From DASRLE01 sp963825315 (lineage in GTDB: Bacteria > Verrucomicrobiota > Verrucomicrobiia > Limisphaerales > Palsa-1400): DNA of 64,000 nucleotides. Below, one piece after another: positions 36,204 through 46,079 of this stretch. Numbering within the stretch: the stretch's first letter is position 1; every line of letters starts with the position of its first letter. The notes below the pieces were generated by a model. The model saw only the letters and a list, made by a program, of their open reading frames with translations, did not search any database and was not told where the DNA came from. Where the stretch lies: positions 62,001-126,000 of the forward strand of contig CAWGST010000005.1 of the NCBI GenBank assembly GCA_963825315.1, in the 5' to 3' direction. The position numbers and the translations under genes were made by a program.

Positions 36204-36303
36204 AATGCGGATAATCCCTCTGGTTCCATGGCGTTTGCCGGTCGTTCAATTTTTGTCTGGCGGCCGAAACCGCCGGATCGCTGGTTATCGCCGCGATGGA
36301 TTT

Positions 36304-37065
36304 TCAATAGGAATTCACGGCAAAGACATCATTGAGATCATTTCGTAAATTGGCCCACCTCCAACTCTCCAAATGTCCGTCGCAACACGAGAAGACGGCG
36401 AGCTTGTTGTGACGGCAGGCCGGCTGCTTGTAAGGCGAAATCGCCCAGCCGATGCTGGGGATGGGTTGTTTGGTGGTGATTTCGGTATAATAGGCGGAAG
36501 GCATGGCGTCTTTGGTCTGGCTGGTTTTCGGAACGCCCACATCTCCCATCAACCAGATCTGGCTCGAACGTCTTACTTGGGTCAACTTGAGGCTGCCCAA
36601 GGGAGATTTATCAACGTTCAGGCCATAACGGATGATGCCTTCCGTGTAGGTGTCGCCTTCAACCGGGCCATAGCCTCCGACCTGAATACCGCCGTAATAA
36701 TTGTCCACGCTGGCTTCGATGTCGGCATTCATCACCGCGGGACAGCGCCAGATGTTGTTTGATTCCGAAGCGCGGGTGATATACTTGCTGCTGCTAAGAA
36801 TGTCGAACCACCAGTTCGTCGTCAACCCGGCGGCAAAATTGCCGGTGTTCAGAGGCGGCAAATATTGTTGGTTGTCGTCGGCATACATCATGAACGCCGT
36901 GGCGATTTGCTTGTTGTTGCTGACGCAATCGGTCTTCTTGGCCTCGTCCTTGGCCCTGGCCAGCACGGGCAGCAACATTGCCGCGAGAATTGCGATGATG
37001 GCTATGACGACCAGCAGTTCAATCAGGGTAAAACCTCTGCTGGCTGGCCATTTTTGAGTTTTCAT
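36304..37065 (-). CDS. Prepilin-like secreted protein (type II/IV N-terminal domain)
   Basis: A 253-residue protein. Its N-terminus, MKTQKWPASRGFTLIELLVV followed by IAIIAILAAMLLPVLARAK, is a class III prepilin signal, with cleavage between G11 and F12 and E16 as the conserved glutamate at mature position five. The remaining 200 residues have a mainly beta structure ending CDGHLESWRW, close to the DGHVxxW phrase shared by large families of such proteins in Verrucomicrobia and Planctomycetes. They are pseudopilins or related surface proteins; no pilus assembly gene is nearby. ATG 37065 is used; the longer frame is not supported. A hairpin (37081-37106) lies just upstream. Confidence 0.85.
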   Translation of the reverse strand: MKTQKWPASRGFTLIELLVVIAIIAILAAMLLPVLARAKDEAKKTDCVSNNKQIATAFMMYADDNQQYLPPLNTGNFAAGLTTNWWFDILSSSKYITRASESNNIWRCPAVMNADIEASVDNYYGGIQVGGYGPVEGDTYTEGIIRYGLNVDKSPLGSLKLTQVRRSSQIWLMGDVGVPKTSQTKDAMPSAYYTEITTKQPIPSIGWAISPYKQPACRHNKLAVFSCCDGHLESWRWANLRNDLNDVFAVNSY

Positions 37066-37080
37066 CTTTTTTTTCTCGAT

Positions 37081-37106
37081 GGGCCTGCCACCTCTTTGGC
37101 AGGCCC
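37081..37106 (-). promoter_or_regulatory. Strong intergenic hairpin
   Basis: Ten-base perfect arms gggcctgcca / tggcaggccc around a six-base loop, between the frameshifted secreted-protein gene and the prepilin-like gene. No T-run follows on the minus strand, so it may control read-through or mRNA stability more than terminate. Confidence 0.55.
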
Positions 37107-37130
37107 GTCCTGTTTGATGCTGTTTGATGA

Positions 37131-39111
37131 TCAGTAATCCTGCATAACTTGGAAGAACATGGCCGTGGAGGATGTCGGGACGGAGACCATCATGGTGCCG
37201 CCGGTGCCGATCACAGGGGGACCAACAGCCGTCCAAATCGCGCTTGAGCCAAGGGTGGGACTCTTTACCACTGTGTAAGTGATGCCCGATGTCGAGGGCC
37301 AGGAGATTTCGACGTCGCTGCCCACCAGCGTAATTGAACAACTGAATGGCGGCGGGACTGTCCCAGAATAGAAATAGACATTGTCGATATAAAAAGTGCC
37401 ACCCTGAGTGCCGCTGCCAACGGTGCCATTATCAACCCACAACAGTTGCTGGAGATCAGTCAAATCCACAGTTGCGTTGTCTAGCTGGCTGGCTGGGGCG
37501 GTGAACTGGCTCAGCGGAATGTCAATGCCGATCCACTTATCGGTGGTAATAACGCCGCTTAAGGGTGTGATATCGACTTGACCCGCTTGTGTCCCGCTAT
37601 CGGGACCAGCTAGCATCGAGACTGACGAGTTGAACCGCGAACTGATTGGCGCCCGGAGTCCAAACGTCAAAATGCATGTAGTTATAGCCGCTGACATCAA
37701 TCTGATCCGGAGAATAAAACTCCACGCCCGCATATTGGACACCTGTGTATTCCAGCACGACGTTGCCAGTGCTGACGATCGTGAAGTCAGTTTCGCCGGC
37801 GTCGCTCCAACCGGCAATCCAGTCATCCACCGGCACCTCTGGATAGACGCCGCTGCTGTCATACATGGCCAGCACATCGGCAGAAGGCAGGCTCGGCGTC
37901 GGCGCGTTGTTTGTCGGCTGTGGTGGTGGTGGTGGTGGCGTCGCCAGTTGAATAAGGCTCAACTCGTCAAAATATACGACGGTTGGACTTGCATCGAGGA
38001 CCAATGTGAACGCTTGAATGGTTGCTGTGTCGGCGGGTGCTGTAACAATCTCCGACAGTTCAATCCATGTGCCAGTGGGCGAAGAGCTGTCAATAACAGG
38101 CGTCGAAAGCAAAGCGTTGCCAGGACTGGTCTGAACGGTCCCCAGATTGTCCCCGGAGTTGTCAAAGAATGTGGCCTGCAAGAAGCCTTCGGATGCTCCG
38201 GTGAGGGCTGTCGGGATGTAAGCATATCCAGTCAGGAGATACGCGGTGCCAGGAGTCGCGGGAACGATTTGGTAACTTCCTGGAACGCTGTAGCCTCCAC
38301 CACCTGAGTCTTCCATGGAATAAGTGGTTGGACCATATGTATAATCGGTCGAAAAAGCGGCGCCGTTAAACGTTCCCCAACCGCCTATTCCACTGGGGTA
38401 TACCGTGCCACTTGCAAAATCGGGATCCACCAGCAGGTTCGGGCCGGCCGGGGGGGATGCGATCTGAACATTGCCATATGCCGCGACCGTTGCGGGGTTC
38501 GCATCCGGGCCGATGACCTCGAATCCGTATTGCACAATTTCACCCGGGTTGTTGCCAGTCAGGGTATAGACCACACTATTCCAACCGGGAATCATAGTCC
38601 CGTTCGCTTCTCCATTAAACGAATAACCAGGGCCGAAATCTTTGATGAAAGAATCAACGGTATAAGGAGCACTCAGCGTATTTGCGTTCACATAATAGGT
38701 AAACGTAACCTGTTTGTTGACATACTCTCCGATGGTTTCGACATATATTGCCGCGTCCATGATGTTCGCACCGCTCCCATTGGGGTTGACCCAGTAAGGA
38801 TCGGAGGGGCTGTCATAGACGTTGACATTGGGGCTAAGGGTCAACGTGCTGCCGGAAAAGACTGCCGGCAAGGCGGACAGTCCCCACAGACTGGAACCAG
38901 ACCCACCGTCTGTATTGGGGATGTCGGCCGGATTTGGCGTCCAGGACATGTAGCCATTGTCGAGCGGGGTGGTATTCATAGTAACAGTGACCTGCGAATA
39001 AGCCGTCATGGTTGCGAAAAGAAGCGCGCACGAGACAAACGGCACAGCCGCGGATTTTGCCGCCTTTGCCAGCCGCAGGCGGCGCACATTGATTGAAGTT
39101 GTTGTATTCAT
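37131..39111 (-). pseudogene. Secreted carbohydrate-binding-type protein, frameshifted
   Basis: The first frame (start 39111) has a signal peptide, then beta-sandwich modules. One contains NLLVDPDFASG and GGGGYSVPGSYQIVPATPG; another ends in ASPTVVYFDELSLIQL. A proline-rich linker (TPPPPPPQPTNNAPTPSLP) precedes a further module (DVSGYNYMHFDVWTPGANQF). That frame stops at 37597. The next frame continues AGPDSGTQAGQVDI, TDKWIGIDIPLSQF, GGTFYIDNVYFYSG and ends at 37131 with the beta-sandwich tail usual in this organism. The break falls at about 37600-37620 (one extra base in the gctagctgg region). Restored, the protein would be about 660 residues. It may be a recent mutation or a sequencing error. 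No catalytic motif is visible. Confidence 0.75.
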
Positions 39112-39180
39112 TTTATGTTTTTTTTGTTATCAATTAGGCAACGGAAACTCCAGCGCCCGCATTGGCCATCATTGTTTTTC

Positions 39181-39201
39181 TTGTAATCGTTTTTATTACA
39201 A
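39181..39201. promoter_or_regulatory. Inverted repeat upstream of 39111 gene
   Basis: Arms ttgtaat (39181-39187) and attacaa (39195-39201) around a seven-base loop, in the shared upstream region of the leftward secreted-protein gene and the rightward sensor kinase. Possible operator. Confidence 0.4.
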
Positions 39202-39396
39202 ACTCCGTAAAATGTCAAAGTTTTATTTCGCTTTATTTTCAGCCGTGCCGCCCGAGTGTGGCATGACAACTGCTTTCCTGTTTTCTCCGCCCCTTGCCAC
39301 CGGGCGATCCAAACGAGTAAATTATGTTTTACAGAACAAATGGAGAATAATTTGATTGCCAGGCGGGCAAAAAAACATTATGCGGGTTTGTTCACT

Positions 39397-41859
39397 ATGA
39401 ACATCGCTCTCCAACGGCTGGTGAAAGCGGCTTTTTTGCCCGTCATTTTATGTCTGATGCACCCGGTCGTCCTGGCGCAGGAAAGCCAACCCCGGATACT
39501 GACGGCGGTGGCAGAAGTGCGCAATTTGACGGCGGCGCAGGCCAGGCGTCACTACCCGGTGAAGTTGCGCGGCGTGGTGACGTTTTACGGCGCCGCGCTT
39601 TTTTCCCGCTTCATCCAGGATGAAACGGCCGGGATTTATCTGAATGAAACCAATGTGCCGATTTTGGTTGCAGGGCAGTTGGTGGAGGTGGAAGGCTTCA
39701 CCAGTCCGGGCGAATACGCCCCGATCGTCATGCCGGAACAGGTTCGGATCATTGGCACGACAGAGCTGCCTGCGCCCCGTGCGGTGACGTTTGAGCAACT
39801 GGCCAGCGGCAAGGAAGACAGCCAGTTTGTAGAGGTCGCTGGAGTCGTCCGCTCCGTTCATTTTGATGAAACATCAAAATATTATTTGATCGAACTGGCA
39901 ACCGGCGGCGGACGGCTGACGGTTTATGCGCCTGACCTGCCGGCGGAGCAGCCGCAAAATCTGGTGGACGGCACGGTCAGGATTCGGGGCGTTTGTTCCT
40001 CGGAATTCAACCGGCAGAGGCAATTGTTTGCCATCCGGCTCATGGTGCCGCGGGCGGAAGATGTGGTGGTGGAAAATCCCGCCCTGGCAAATCCGTTCGA
40101 CATTCCGACGCAAAACCTGACCAGCTTGTTCCAATTTACGCCGCAAGGCACTTACGGACATCGCGTCAAAATCAGCGGCGCGGTCACTTATTTTGAGCCG
40201 GGATCCACCCTTTGCATCCAAGACACAAACTACTTTGGTCTGCTGGTCCAGACAAAATCAATCGTCCCCCTGCAGGTTGGCGAGAGGGTCGAGGTGCTCG
40301 GCTTTGCGGCTCCGGGACAATACACCCCGATGCTTCAGGATGCCATCTATCGCAAAGTCGGCACGAGCACGCCGCCGACGATGGCGAGGATCAATTGCGA
40401 CGGGGCCTTGAGCGGTTATTTCGACTGCCGGCTGATCCGCATCGAGGCGAAATTGCTGAATCACGCCCAAATCGGGCAGGAACAATCCCTGACGCTGGAA
40501 TCCGACGGCTTTATCTTTAATGCCTATCAGCGGGCGGAAGATGGCAGGGCCTACGCCAGGCTGGAAAACAACAGTCTCGTTGACGTCACCGGGATTTGTC
40601 TGGTCGAACCGGGTCCCTGGATGGCGGGTGAAACCTGGCGCGCAAAGTCATTCCGCGTTTTGCTGCGCAGCCCGGACGATGTCGTGGTGTTGCACTCGCC
40701 GCCGTGGTGGACGCTGGAAAAAATGCTGTGGATTGCCGGGACGCTGGCCTTCGTCGTCATCGGCGCATTCACCTGGATTGCCGCGCTGCGGCGGCGCGTG
40801 CAGAAACAGACCCGGACCATCCGCCAGCAGTTGCAGGCCGAAGCGAGGCTGAAGGAGCGTTATGTCAACTTGTTTCAAAATGCCAATGACATGGTGTTCA
40901 CCCACGAGCTGAATGGCCAGATTACCTCCGTCAATACCGCTGGAGAGCAACTCCTTCAACGGCCTCGCGAAGAAATCTTGTCGCTCAACCTCATGGATTT
41001 GCTTGCCGACGACCAACACCCCATCGCCCGCCAGTGGCTCGACCAAGTGGCAACACATTCCGAGCCGCCGACTGTGGAACTCGATTTCATCAACGCCTCC
41101 AAACAGCGCCTCCGCCTCGAAATCAGCACACGAATAATCGAGGCGACCGGAGAAAAAACCGAGGTGGAAAGCATCGGCCGCGACATCACGGAACGGAAAC
41201 AGTTGGAAAAGGAGATTCTGGAAGTCAGCAACCGCGAACAGCGCCGCATCGGCCACGACCTCCATGACGGCATCTGCCAGCAGCTCGCCGCCACCGCCTA
41301 TTTGATTGACGTTCTCGCCGACCAACTTCAGGAGAAGAGCGGTCCGGGCGCCGCCGAGGCCGCGCGCATCGGCCAACTCATCAACGAAGCCATCGCCCAG
41401 ACCCGCAGCGTCGCCCGCGGGCTGTTTCCCGTGAAGCTGGAAGAAAGCGGCCTGCCCTCTGCCCTCGAGGAGCTGGCGGACAACAACGCCGCTTTGTTCA
41501 AAATTGACTGCCGTTTCATCTGCGATTCACCCCCGCCAGAAATGGAAAACAGCGTTGCGCTGCACTTCTACTACATCGCCCAGGAAAGCGTTCTCAACGC
41601 CATCAAGCATGGCAAAGCCGCCCACGTCACCATTTCACTCGCCCAGTCCAACGGCTCTCACACTCTTATTGTGGAAGACGATGGCATCGGCTTCAACTCC
41701 CCCGCCGTCGGCCAGACGACTGGCATGGGCATCCGCATCATGCGTTACCGCGCCCGCGTCATCGGCGGAACTTTGGACTTGAAAAACCGCCCCGATCACG
41801 GCACCCAAATCAAATGCGAGGTGCGTTCAACCGCCAAAGTTAAAGAGGTCAAACATTGA
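39397..41859 (+). CDS. Sensor histidine kinase with periplasmic OB-like repeats and PAS
   Basis: An 820-residue kinase with a signal peptide (MNIALQRLVKAAFLPVILCL). A periplasmic part of about 410 residues follows, made of several repeats of OB-fold type (RGVVTFYGAALFSRFIQDET, KISGAVTYFEPGSTLCIQDT). One membrane segment lies at about 445-465 (WIAGTLAFVVIGAFTWIAAL), then a PAS domain (about 490-610), a HisKA_3 domain with phosphorylated H620 in RRIGHDLHDG and an HATPase domain. It is of the NarX/DegS class. The response regulator follows with overlapping start and stop. The periplasmic repeats suggest it senses a polymer or ligand outside the cell. Confidence 0.88.
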   Translation: MNIALQRLVKAAFLPVILCLMHPVVLAQESQPRILTAVAEVRNLTAAQARRHYPVKLRGVVTFYGAALFSRFIQDETAGIYLNETNVPILVAGQLVEVEGFTSPGEYAPIVMPEQVRIIGTTELPAPRAVTFEQLASGKEDSQFVEVAGVVRSVHFDETSKYYLIELATGGGRLTVYAPDLPAEQPQNLVDGTVRIRGVCSSEFNRQRQLFAIRLMVPRAEDVVVENPALANPFDIPTQNLTSLFQFTPQGTYGHRVKISGAVTYFEPGSTLCIQDTNYFGLLVQTKSIVPLQVGERVEVLGFAAPGQYTPMLQDAIYRKVGTSTPPTMARINCDGALSGYFDCRLIRIEAKLLNHAQIGQEQSLTLESDGFIFNAYQRAEDGRAYARLENNSLVDVTGICLVEPGPWMAGETWRAKSFRVLLRSPDDVVVLHSPPWWTLEKMLWIAGTLAFVVIGAFTWIAALRRRVQKQTRTIRQQLQAEARLKERYVNLFQNANDMVFTHELNGQITSVNTAGEQLLQRPREEILSLNLMDLLADDQHPIARQWLDQVATHSEPPTVELDFINASKQRLRLEISTRIIEATGEKTEVESIGRDITERKQLEKEILEVSNREQRRIGHDLHDGICQQLAATAYLIDVLADQLQEKSGPGAAEAARIGQLINEAIAQTRSVARGLFPVKLEESGLPSALEELADNNAALFKIDCRFICDSPPPEMENSVALHFYYIAQESVLNAIKHGKAAHVTISLAQSNGSHTLIVEDDGIGFNSPAVGQTTGMGIRIMRYRARVIGGTLDLKNRPDHGTQIKCEVRSTAKVKEVKH

Positions 41860-42557
41860 CTAAAGAAAACAATCGTGTGGCAGCCGCCGGCAGGATCCCT
41901 GCCGGGAAAAGCCGCGTTTTCCTGGTGGACGACCACGCCATGTTCCGCGAAGGACTGCGCCATCTCATCGAGCACGAAGCGGAATTTGCCGTTTGTGGCG
42001 AGGCCGACGAGGCCGGTGCCGCCCTCCAAGGCATCCACAGCACTCGCCCCGACCTGGTCATCGTGGACATTTCCCTCGGCGGCACGAGCGGCATTGACCT
42101 CATTAAGGCCATCAAAAAAGAATACGAAGATCTGCCCGTCCTCGTTGTTTCCATGCATGACGAAGCACTCTATGCCGAGCGCGCCCTGCGCGCCGGCGCC
42201 ATGGGCTATGTGATGAAGCATGAACCCTCCAAGACTGTGAAGGCCGCCATCCGGAAAGTCCTTGGTGGCGACATGCATTTGAGTGAAAAAATGGCCAGCT
42301 CGATCGTTGGGAAAATCATGCGCGGCAACACCGAACAACCCGCCTCGCCACTCGAAGCCTTGAGCGACCGCGAACTCGAAGTGTTTCGCATGTTGGGTCA
42401 GGGCAAAGCCGTCCGCATCATCGCCGATGAAATGAACGTGACCATTGCCACCATCAACTCCTTCCGCAACCGCATCAAAGAAAAGTTGCACCTCAAAACC
42501 TCAACGGAAGTCATGCTGCGGGCCATCCAGTGGGTCCAGGACGAAACCACCCCGTAA
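41856..42557 (+). CDS. NarL/LuxR-type response regulator
   Basis: A 233-residue regulator: receiver domain (RVFLVDDHAMFREGLRHLIE; phospho-acceptor D71 in DLVIVDISLGG; K in GYVMKHEP) and a LuxR-type HTH (LSDRELEVFRMLGQGKAVRI). The start is a TTG at 41856 whose last two bases begin the kinase stop codon (TTGA), with AAAGAGG about seven bases ahead. Such tight coupling indicates a cognate pair. Likely targets are the nearby secreted-protein genes, but that is inference. Confidence 0.92.
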   Translation: MTKENNRVAAAGRIPAGKSRVFLVDDHAMFREGLRHLIEHEAEFAVCGEADEAGAALQGIHSTRPDLVIVDISLGGTSGIDLIKAIKKEYEDLPVLVVSMHDEALYAERALRAGAMGYVMKHEPSKTVKAAIRKVLGGDMHLSEKMASSIVGKIMRGNTEQPASPLEALSDRELEVFRMLGQGKAVRIIADEMNVTIATINSFRNRIKEKLHLKTSTEVMLRAIQWVQDETTP

Positions 42558-42637
42558 TTGATCCTCCTTGCCTGGCATAGTCATCCCCTGTTTGCTTTAG
42601 GCGAAGCAGCAAAAACGGGGATCAGCCTTCGCTCCGT

Positions 42638-43336
42638 CTAGCAGGCCCGTCCGCGACGGCAGCGCCAAACGCCCAGCATGCCAAGGCCGATGAGGGACAA
42701 ACTGGAAGGCTCCGGTACCGCCGTCAGACTCATGTCGTCAATGTAGAAGTCTGCATTCGCATCGGCGTTTATGTCCAGAATGTACGCGCCCACCGAGCCC
42801 GTTCCGGCGCCCGCCGTGGCCGTTACACTGGCATACGTCCACACTCCCTGCGGAAGCGCGATTCCACCGCCGCCTGCGGGCTGACCAATATCCACACCCA
42901 CTGCTGGTCCAACCCCAGTGCCTCCGGCATAGTTGTTGGGCGGAGCGCCCGTGTAAAACGAAAGTTGCAATATCGCAAAGTCGTTGCCGTTGGCCGGGAG
43001 CACGTTTGGCGTATACACCCAGCCCGAAAAGGTAAACGTCTCACCCGCGCTGGCCGCGAAGTCTTGATACGATCCCGGCACGTTATAGCCACCACCATTA
43101 TCGGGTGTGTCGAGAACCCACTGGCCGCTGTGCGCTAGAGGCGTGTTTAAGAACGTTGCCCCGCCAAAGTTTGCCCAACCGGCCACGCCGTTCGGGTTCG
43201 GATTAGGGGCTGTGAGCTGAAGTTCGAACCCGGGATCCGCAAGCAGGTTCTGAGCCTGGCTGGTCGAGACGGTTAAGGTAAGAGCGCCTACACTGACCAC
43301 GGTGCAGATCGTGAGATTCTTGATGAGGTTTTTCAT
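42638..43336 (-). CDS. PEP-CTERM protein
   Basis: A 232-residue exported protein with signal peptide (to about residue 29, TSQAQ) and a C-terminal sorting tail VPEPSSLSLIGLGMLGVWRC followed by basic residues, the PEP-CTERM pattern read by exosortases. The middle is one carbohydrate-binding-type beta-sandwich (NLLADPGFELQL; NGGGYNVPGSYQDFAASAGE; NADFYIDDMSLTAV). It resembles a module of the 37131-39111 gene. It converges on the response regulator gene. No exosortase gene is found in this window. Function: probably surface attachment or glycan binding. Confidence 0.88.
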   Translation of the reverse strand: MKNLIKNLTICTVVSVGALTLTVSTSQAQNLLADPGFELQLTAPNPNPNGVAGWANFGGATFLNTPLAHSGQWVLDTPDNGGGYNVPGSYQDFAASAGETFTFSGWVYTPNVLPANGNDFAILQLSFYTGAPPNNYAGGTGVGPAVGVDIGQPAGGGGIALPQGVWTYASVTATAGAGTGSVGAYILDINADANADFYIDDMSLTAVPEPSSLSLIGLGMLGVWRCRRGRAC

Positions 43337-43772
43337 AATTTAATTATGTTAATGTTTTTTTGTTACTGCCCGTTTAGTTTCTGTCTTTTTTCTAATTTCA
43401 GCATATCGGGGTATGCTCTGTAGTAATTCTTACTACATTCCACACCAAAATGTCAACATCTTTTTTTAACGATCCCATGGAGGTTAGAGCAGGCATAAAG
43501 TCCTTATTTTCAAGGGTTTTCACGCATTTCCTGCATTTCCTGTCGTTGGGCTGTGATCTTTTTTCTAAAAATTTCGTTTGCCGCAACGAATCCAATTTGA
43601 ACCCTTTCTGGTATCGAATTCAATTTGGAAACCCGAAATACCTCCTGGTCGAGTTGGCGCAAAAGTACGGACTCGGTGCCGGCGACGTTTGAGCACCGGA
43701 TTTCACCCATATCAATCTTTTTTGAAATTTCATATATTGCCAACCGCCGGGAGCATTTCTTAGACTCCATCG
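43337..43772. other. Divergent promoter region with palindrome
   Basis: Between the leftward PEP-CTERM gene and the rightward SGNH/TPR gene. It holds a 19-base palindrome at 43419-43437 (separate entry) and otherwise A/T-rich DNA without a supported gene. Confidence 0.5.
43419..43437. promoter_or_regulatory. Palindrome upstream of PEP-CTERM gene
   Basis: tgtagtaattcttactaca: eight-base arms around ttc, 83 bp upstream of the start at 43336. Good candidate operator for a dimeric regulator. Confidence 0.5.
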
Positions 43773-46079
43773 TTGAAACGACGACGCCACAGTTCCAGGA
43801 CGGCAAACCAGCCCAAAGGCAGCGAGCCGGCCGCGTCTCTTCGCCAGGAACCTGCTTCGTCTCTGACGCCGCGTCGCCGTCGGCTCTTTAGTCTGATGGC
43901 GCTGGCGCTGGCGCCGCTGCTCGCCTTTGGCCTGCTGGAAGGCGTCTTGCGCGTGGCCGGCTATGGTTACGACACCGCATTTTTCAAAAAAACCCGCATT
44001 AACGGCCGGGACTTTTTAATCAACAACGACAATTTTGTTCTCCGTTTTTTTCCGCCGCAACTGACGCGTCTGCCGGGAGCGCTGCGGATGGAGGCGCAGA
44101 AGCCGGCGAACACCTGCCGAATCTTTATTCTCGGAGAATCCGCCGCGCTTGGCGATCCCAGTCCGCCTTATGGCGCGGGGCGGTATTTGCAGGCCCTGTT
44201 GTCCGAACGGTTTGCGGGTGAAAAAATTGAGGTCGTCAATGTTTCGATCACCGCCATTAACTCCCACGTCATTTTGCCCATTGCCCGCGAGTGTGCCAGC
44301 CACCAGGGCGATTTCTGGATTGTTTACATGGGCAACAACGAAATGGTCGGGCCTTTCGGCGCCGCCAGCGTCTTCGGAGCACAGGCTCCGCCCATTTGGA
44401 CGGTGCGGCTGAGCCTGGCCCTCCAAAAGACCCGCGTCGGCCAATGGCTCATGACTGTCGTCCGCGATCTTAAATTCAAATCCGCCGAAAGCAGTTCCTG
44501 GCGTGGAATGGCGATGTTCCTCGGCCATCAACTTCCGCCGGATGACCTTCGCAAGGAAAGGGTCTATCGCAATTTTCAACAGAACCTGCGCGATATTCTC
44601 CAAGCGGGCCTGGAGTCTGGCGCGCGGGTTGTTTTGAACACCGTGGCAGTCAATCTCAAAGACTGTTCTCCTTTCGCCTCCATCCCGCCCGCCGGCCTGC
44701 CCGCCGCGGAGCGCGCGGCCTGTCAGCGTCTGGCTTCCGATGCCGCCCAGGCGCAGCAGCAAGGCCGGTGCCGGGACGCCGCCGGGCAGTTTGCGCAGGC
44801 GGCAAAACTCCAGCCGCTGGCGGCAGACCTGCAATACGGCCTGGCTCAGTGCCTGTGGAGCATGACCAATTTCGCCGCCGCCCGGGAACATTTTCAAAAG
44901 GCCTGCGATTGCGACGCCCTTCCTTTTCGCGCCGATTCCCGCCTCAACGACTTGATTCGCCAGGCCGCCCGGCAATCGGCCAACTCCAACCTTTTTTTGT
45001 TTGACGCCGCCGCCGCCCTGGCGGCCGGCAGCCCCGGGGAAATTTGCGGCGACGAGACATTTTTAGAGCATGTCCATTTCAATTTTGACGGCAATTATCG
45101 TCTGGCCCGGGCGTGGGCCGGGATGATTGCGCCGCTCCTGCCTGAGAGCAGCCACGCGAAAAGAACGGGTCGGGACTGGCTTTCCCAAGCCATCTGCGAG
45201 CAGAGGCTGGCCTTGACGGATTGGAATCGGATGCTGATCGTCAGCGAAGAACTGCGGCGGCGGCTGAAACCGCCGTTGAACAGTCAAATCAACAATGGCC
45301 GGGAGATGGAAGTTCTATCCAATGAATTCGACCTTCTCCAGCGGCAGGCGGACGGGGCCGCGGCGGCCCGCGCCCGCTCGCTTTTCCTCGATGACATCCG
45401 GCGCGATCCGGACGACTTTCTGTTGCTTATCAATTTTGGTGATTTTCTGGAAGCGATGAAAGACTGGAAGGACGCCGCCGCGGTATGGAAGCAAGCGCAG
45501 GCGCTGCTGCCCCAGTATTATCTGTTTTACTTTCAGGAAGGCCGAATGCTTGAGAACGAGGGACAATTGGATGAAGCAGAATCCGCCTTTCGCAGGACAG
45601 TGGCGCTTCATGCGCGAATGACGGCAGCATGGTTTGAATTGAGCAGCATCCACACCAGCGAAGGAAAATATGAGCCGGCTCTCCAGGAATGCGAACGCGC
45701 CGTGAGTTTGGAACCGGAACAACCCACCTTTTTCATCTGCCTGGGCACGTTGCTGGCCAGAATGAATCGTCCTTCCGCCGCCATCGAACAGTTTCGCAAA
45801 GCGCTTCAGATTGAGCCGGACCATTGGGACGTTCATCTTGCTTTGGCGGTGGAATTGTCCCGCGCCGGCCGGATGGCCGAGGCAACCAGTGGGTTCGAGG
45901 AAGTTATCCGGCGGTGGCCCGATCACATTCAGGCTCATCTGGATTTTGGCCAATTCCTGATCCAGCAAGGCTTGCGCGATCAGGCGATGCAACAATTCCA
46001 GGAAGTTCTTCGCCTTGATCCCAACAACCAGACCGCCCGCCAGAGCCTGGGTTCACTCCAAAATGAATCAAAAAAGTGA
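43773..46079 (+). CDS. SGNH-hydrolase-like protein with TPR repeats
   Basis: A 768-residue protein with an N-terminal membrane anchor (about 40-62, LMALALAPLLAFGLLEGVLR). An SGNH/GDSL-like domain follows (ILGESAALGDPSPPYG with S123; YMGNNEMVGPFG holding the block-III-like N). Then come TPR repeats (DAAVWKQAQALLPQYYLFYF; GQLDEAESAFRRTVALHARM; KYEPALQECERAVSLEPEQP; RPSAAIEQFRKALQIEPDHW; LRDQAMQQFQEVLRLDPNNQ). This domain pairing is widespread in Verrucomicrobia and Planctomycetes. It is assumed to act on acylated or sulfated surface polymers, without proof. The start is TTG at 43773; a later ATG lies just before the membrane segment. Confidence 0.75.
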   Translation: MKRRRHSSRTANQPKGSEPAASLRQEPASSLTPRRRRLFSLMALALAPLLAFGLLEGVLRVAGYGYDTAFFKKTRINGRDFLINNDNFVLRFFPPQLTRLPGALRMEAQKPANTCRIFILGESAALGDPSPPYGAGRYLQALLSERFAGEKIEVVNVSITAINSHVILPIARECASHQGDFWIVYMGNNEMVGPFGAASVFGAQAPPIWTVRLSLALQKTRVGQWLMTVVRDLKFKSAESSSWRGMAMFLGHQLPPDDLRKERVYRNFQQNLRDILQAGLESGARVVLNTVAVNLKDCSPFASIPPAGLPAAERAACQRLASDAAQAQQQGRCRDAAGQFAQAAKLQPLAADLQYGLAQCLWSMTNFAAAREHFQKACDCDALPFRADSRLNDLIRQAARQSANSNLFLFDAAAALAAGSPGEICGDETFLEHVHFNFDGNYRLARAWAGMIAPLLPESSHAKRTGRDWLSQAICEQRLALTDWNRMLIVSEELRRRLKPPLNSQINNGREMEVLSNEFDLLQRQADGAAAARARSLFLDDIRRDPDDFLLLINFGDFLEAMKDWKDAAAVWKQAQALLPQYYLFYFQEGRMLENEGQLDEAESAFRRTVALHARMTAAWFELSSIHTSEGKYEPALQECERAVSLEPEQPTFFICLGTLLARMNRPSAAIEQFRKALQIEPDHWDVHLALAVELSRAGRMAEATSGFEEVIRRWPDHIQAHLDFGQFLIQQGLRDQAMQQFQEVLRLDPNNQTARQSLGSLQNESKK

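Noticed and set aside
37917..37939. Tandem ggt repeat as a regulatory microsatellite
   Set aside because: It encodes the proline run in the linker of the secreted protein; a plain coding explanation is enough.
42585..42620. Bidirectional terminator between the response regulator and the PEP-CTERM gene
   Set aside because: Imperfect pairing of cccctgtttgct with agcagcaaaaacgggg and no clear T-run; too weak to call.
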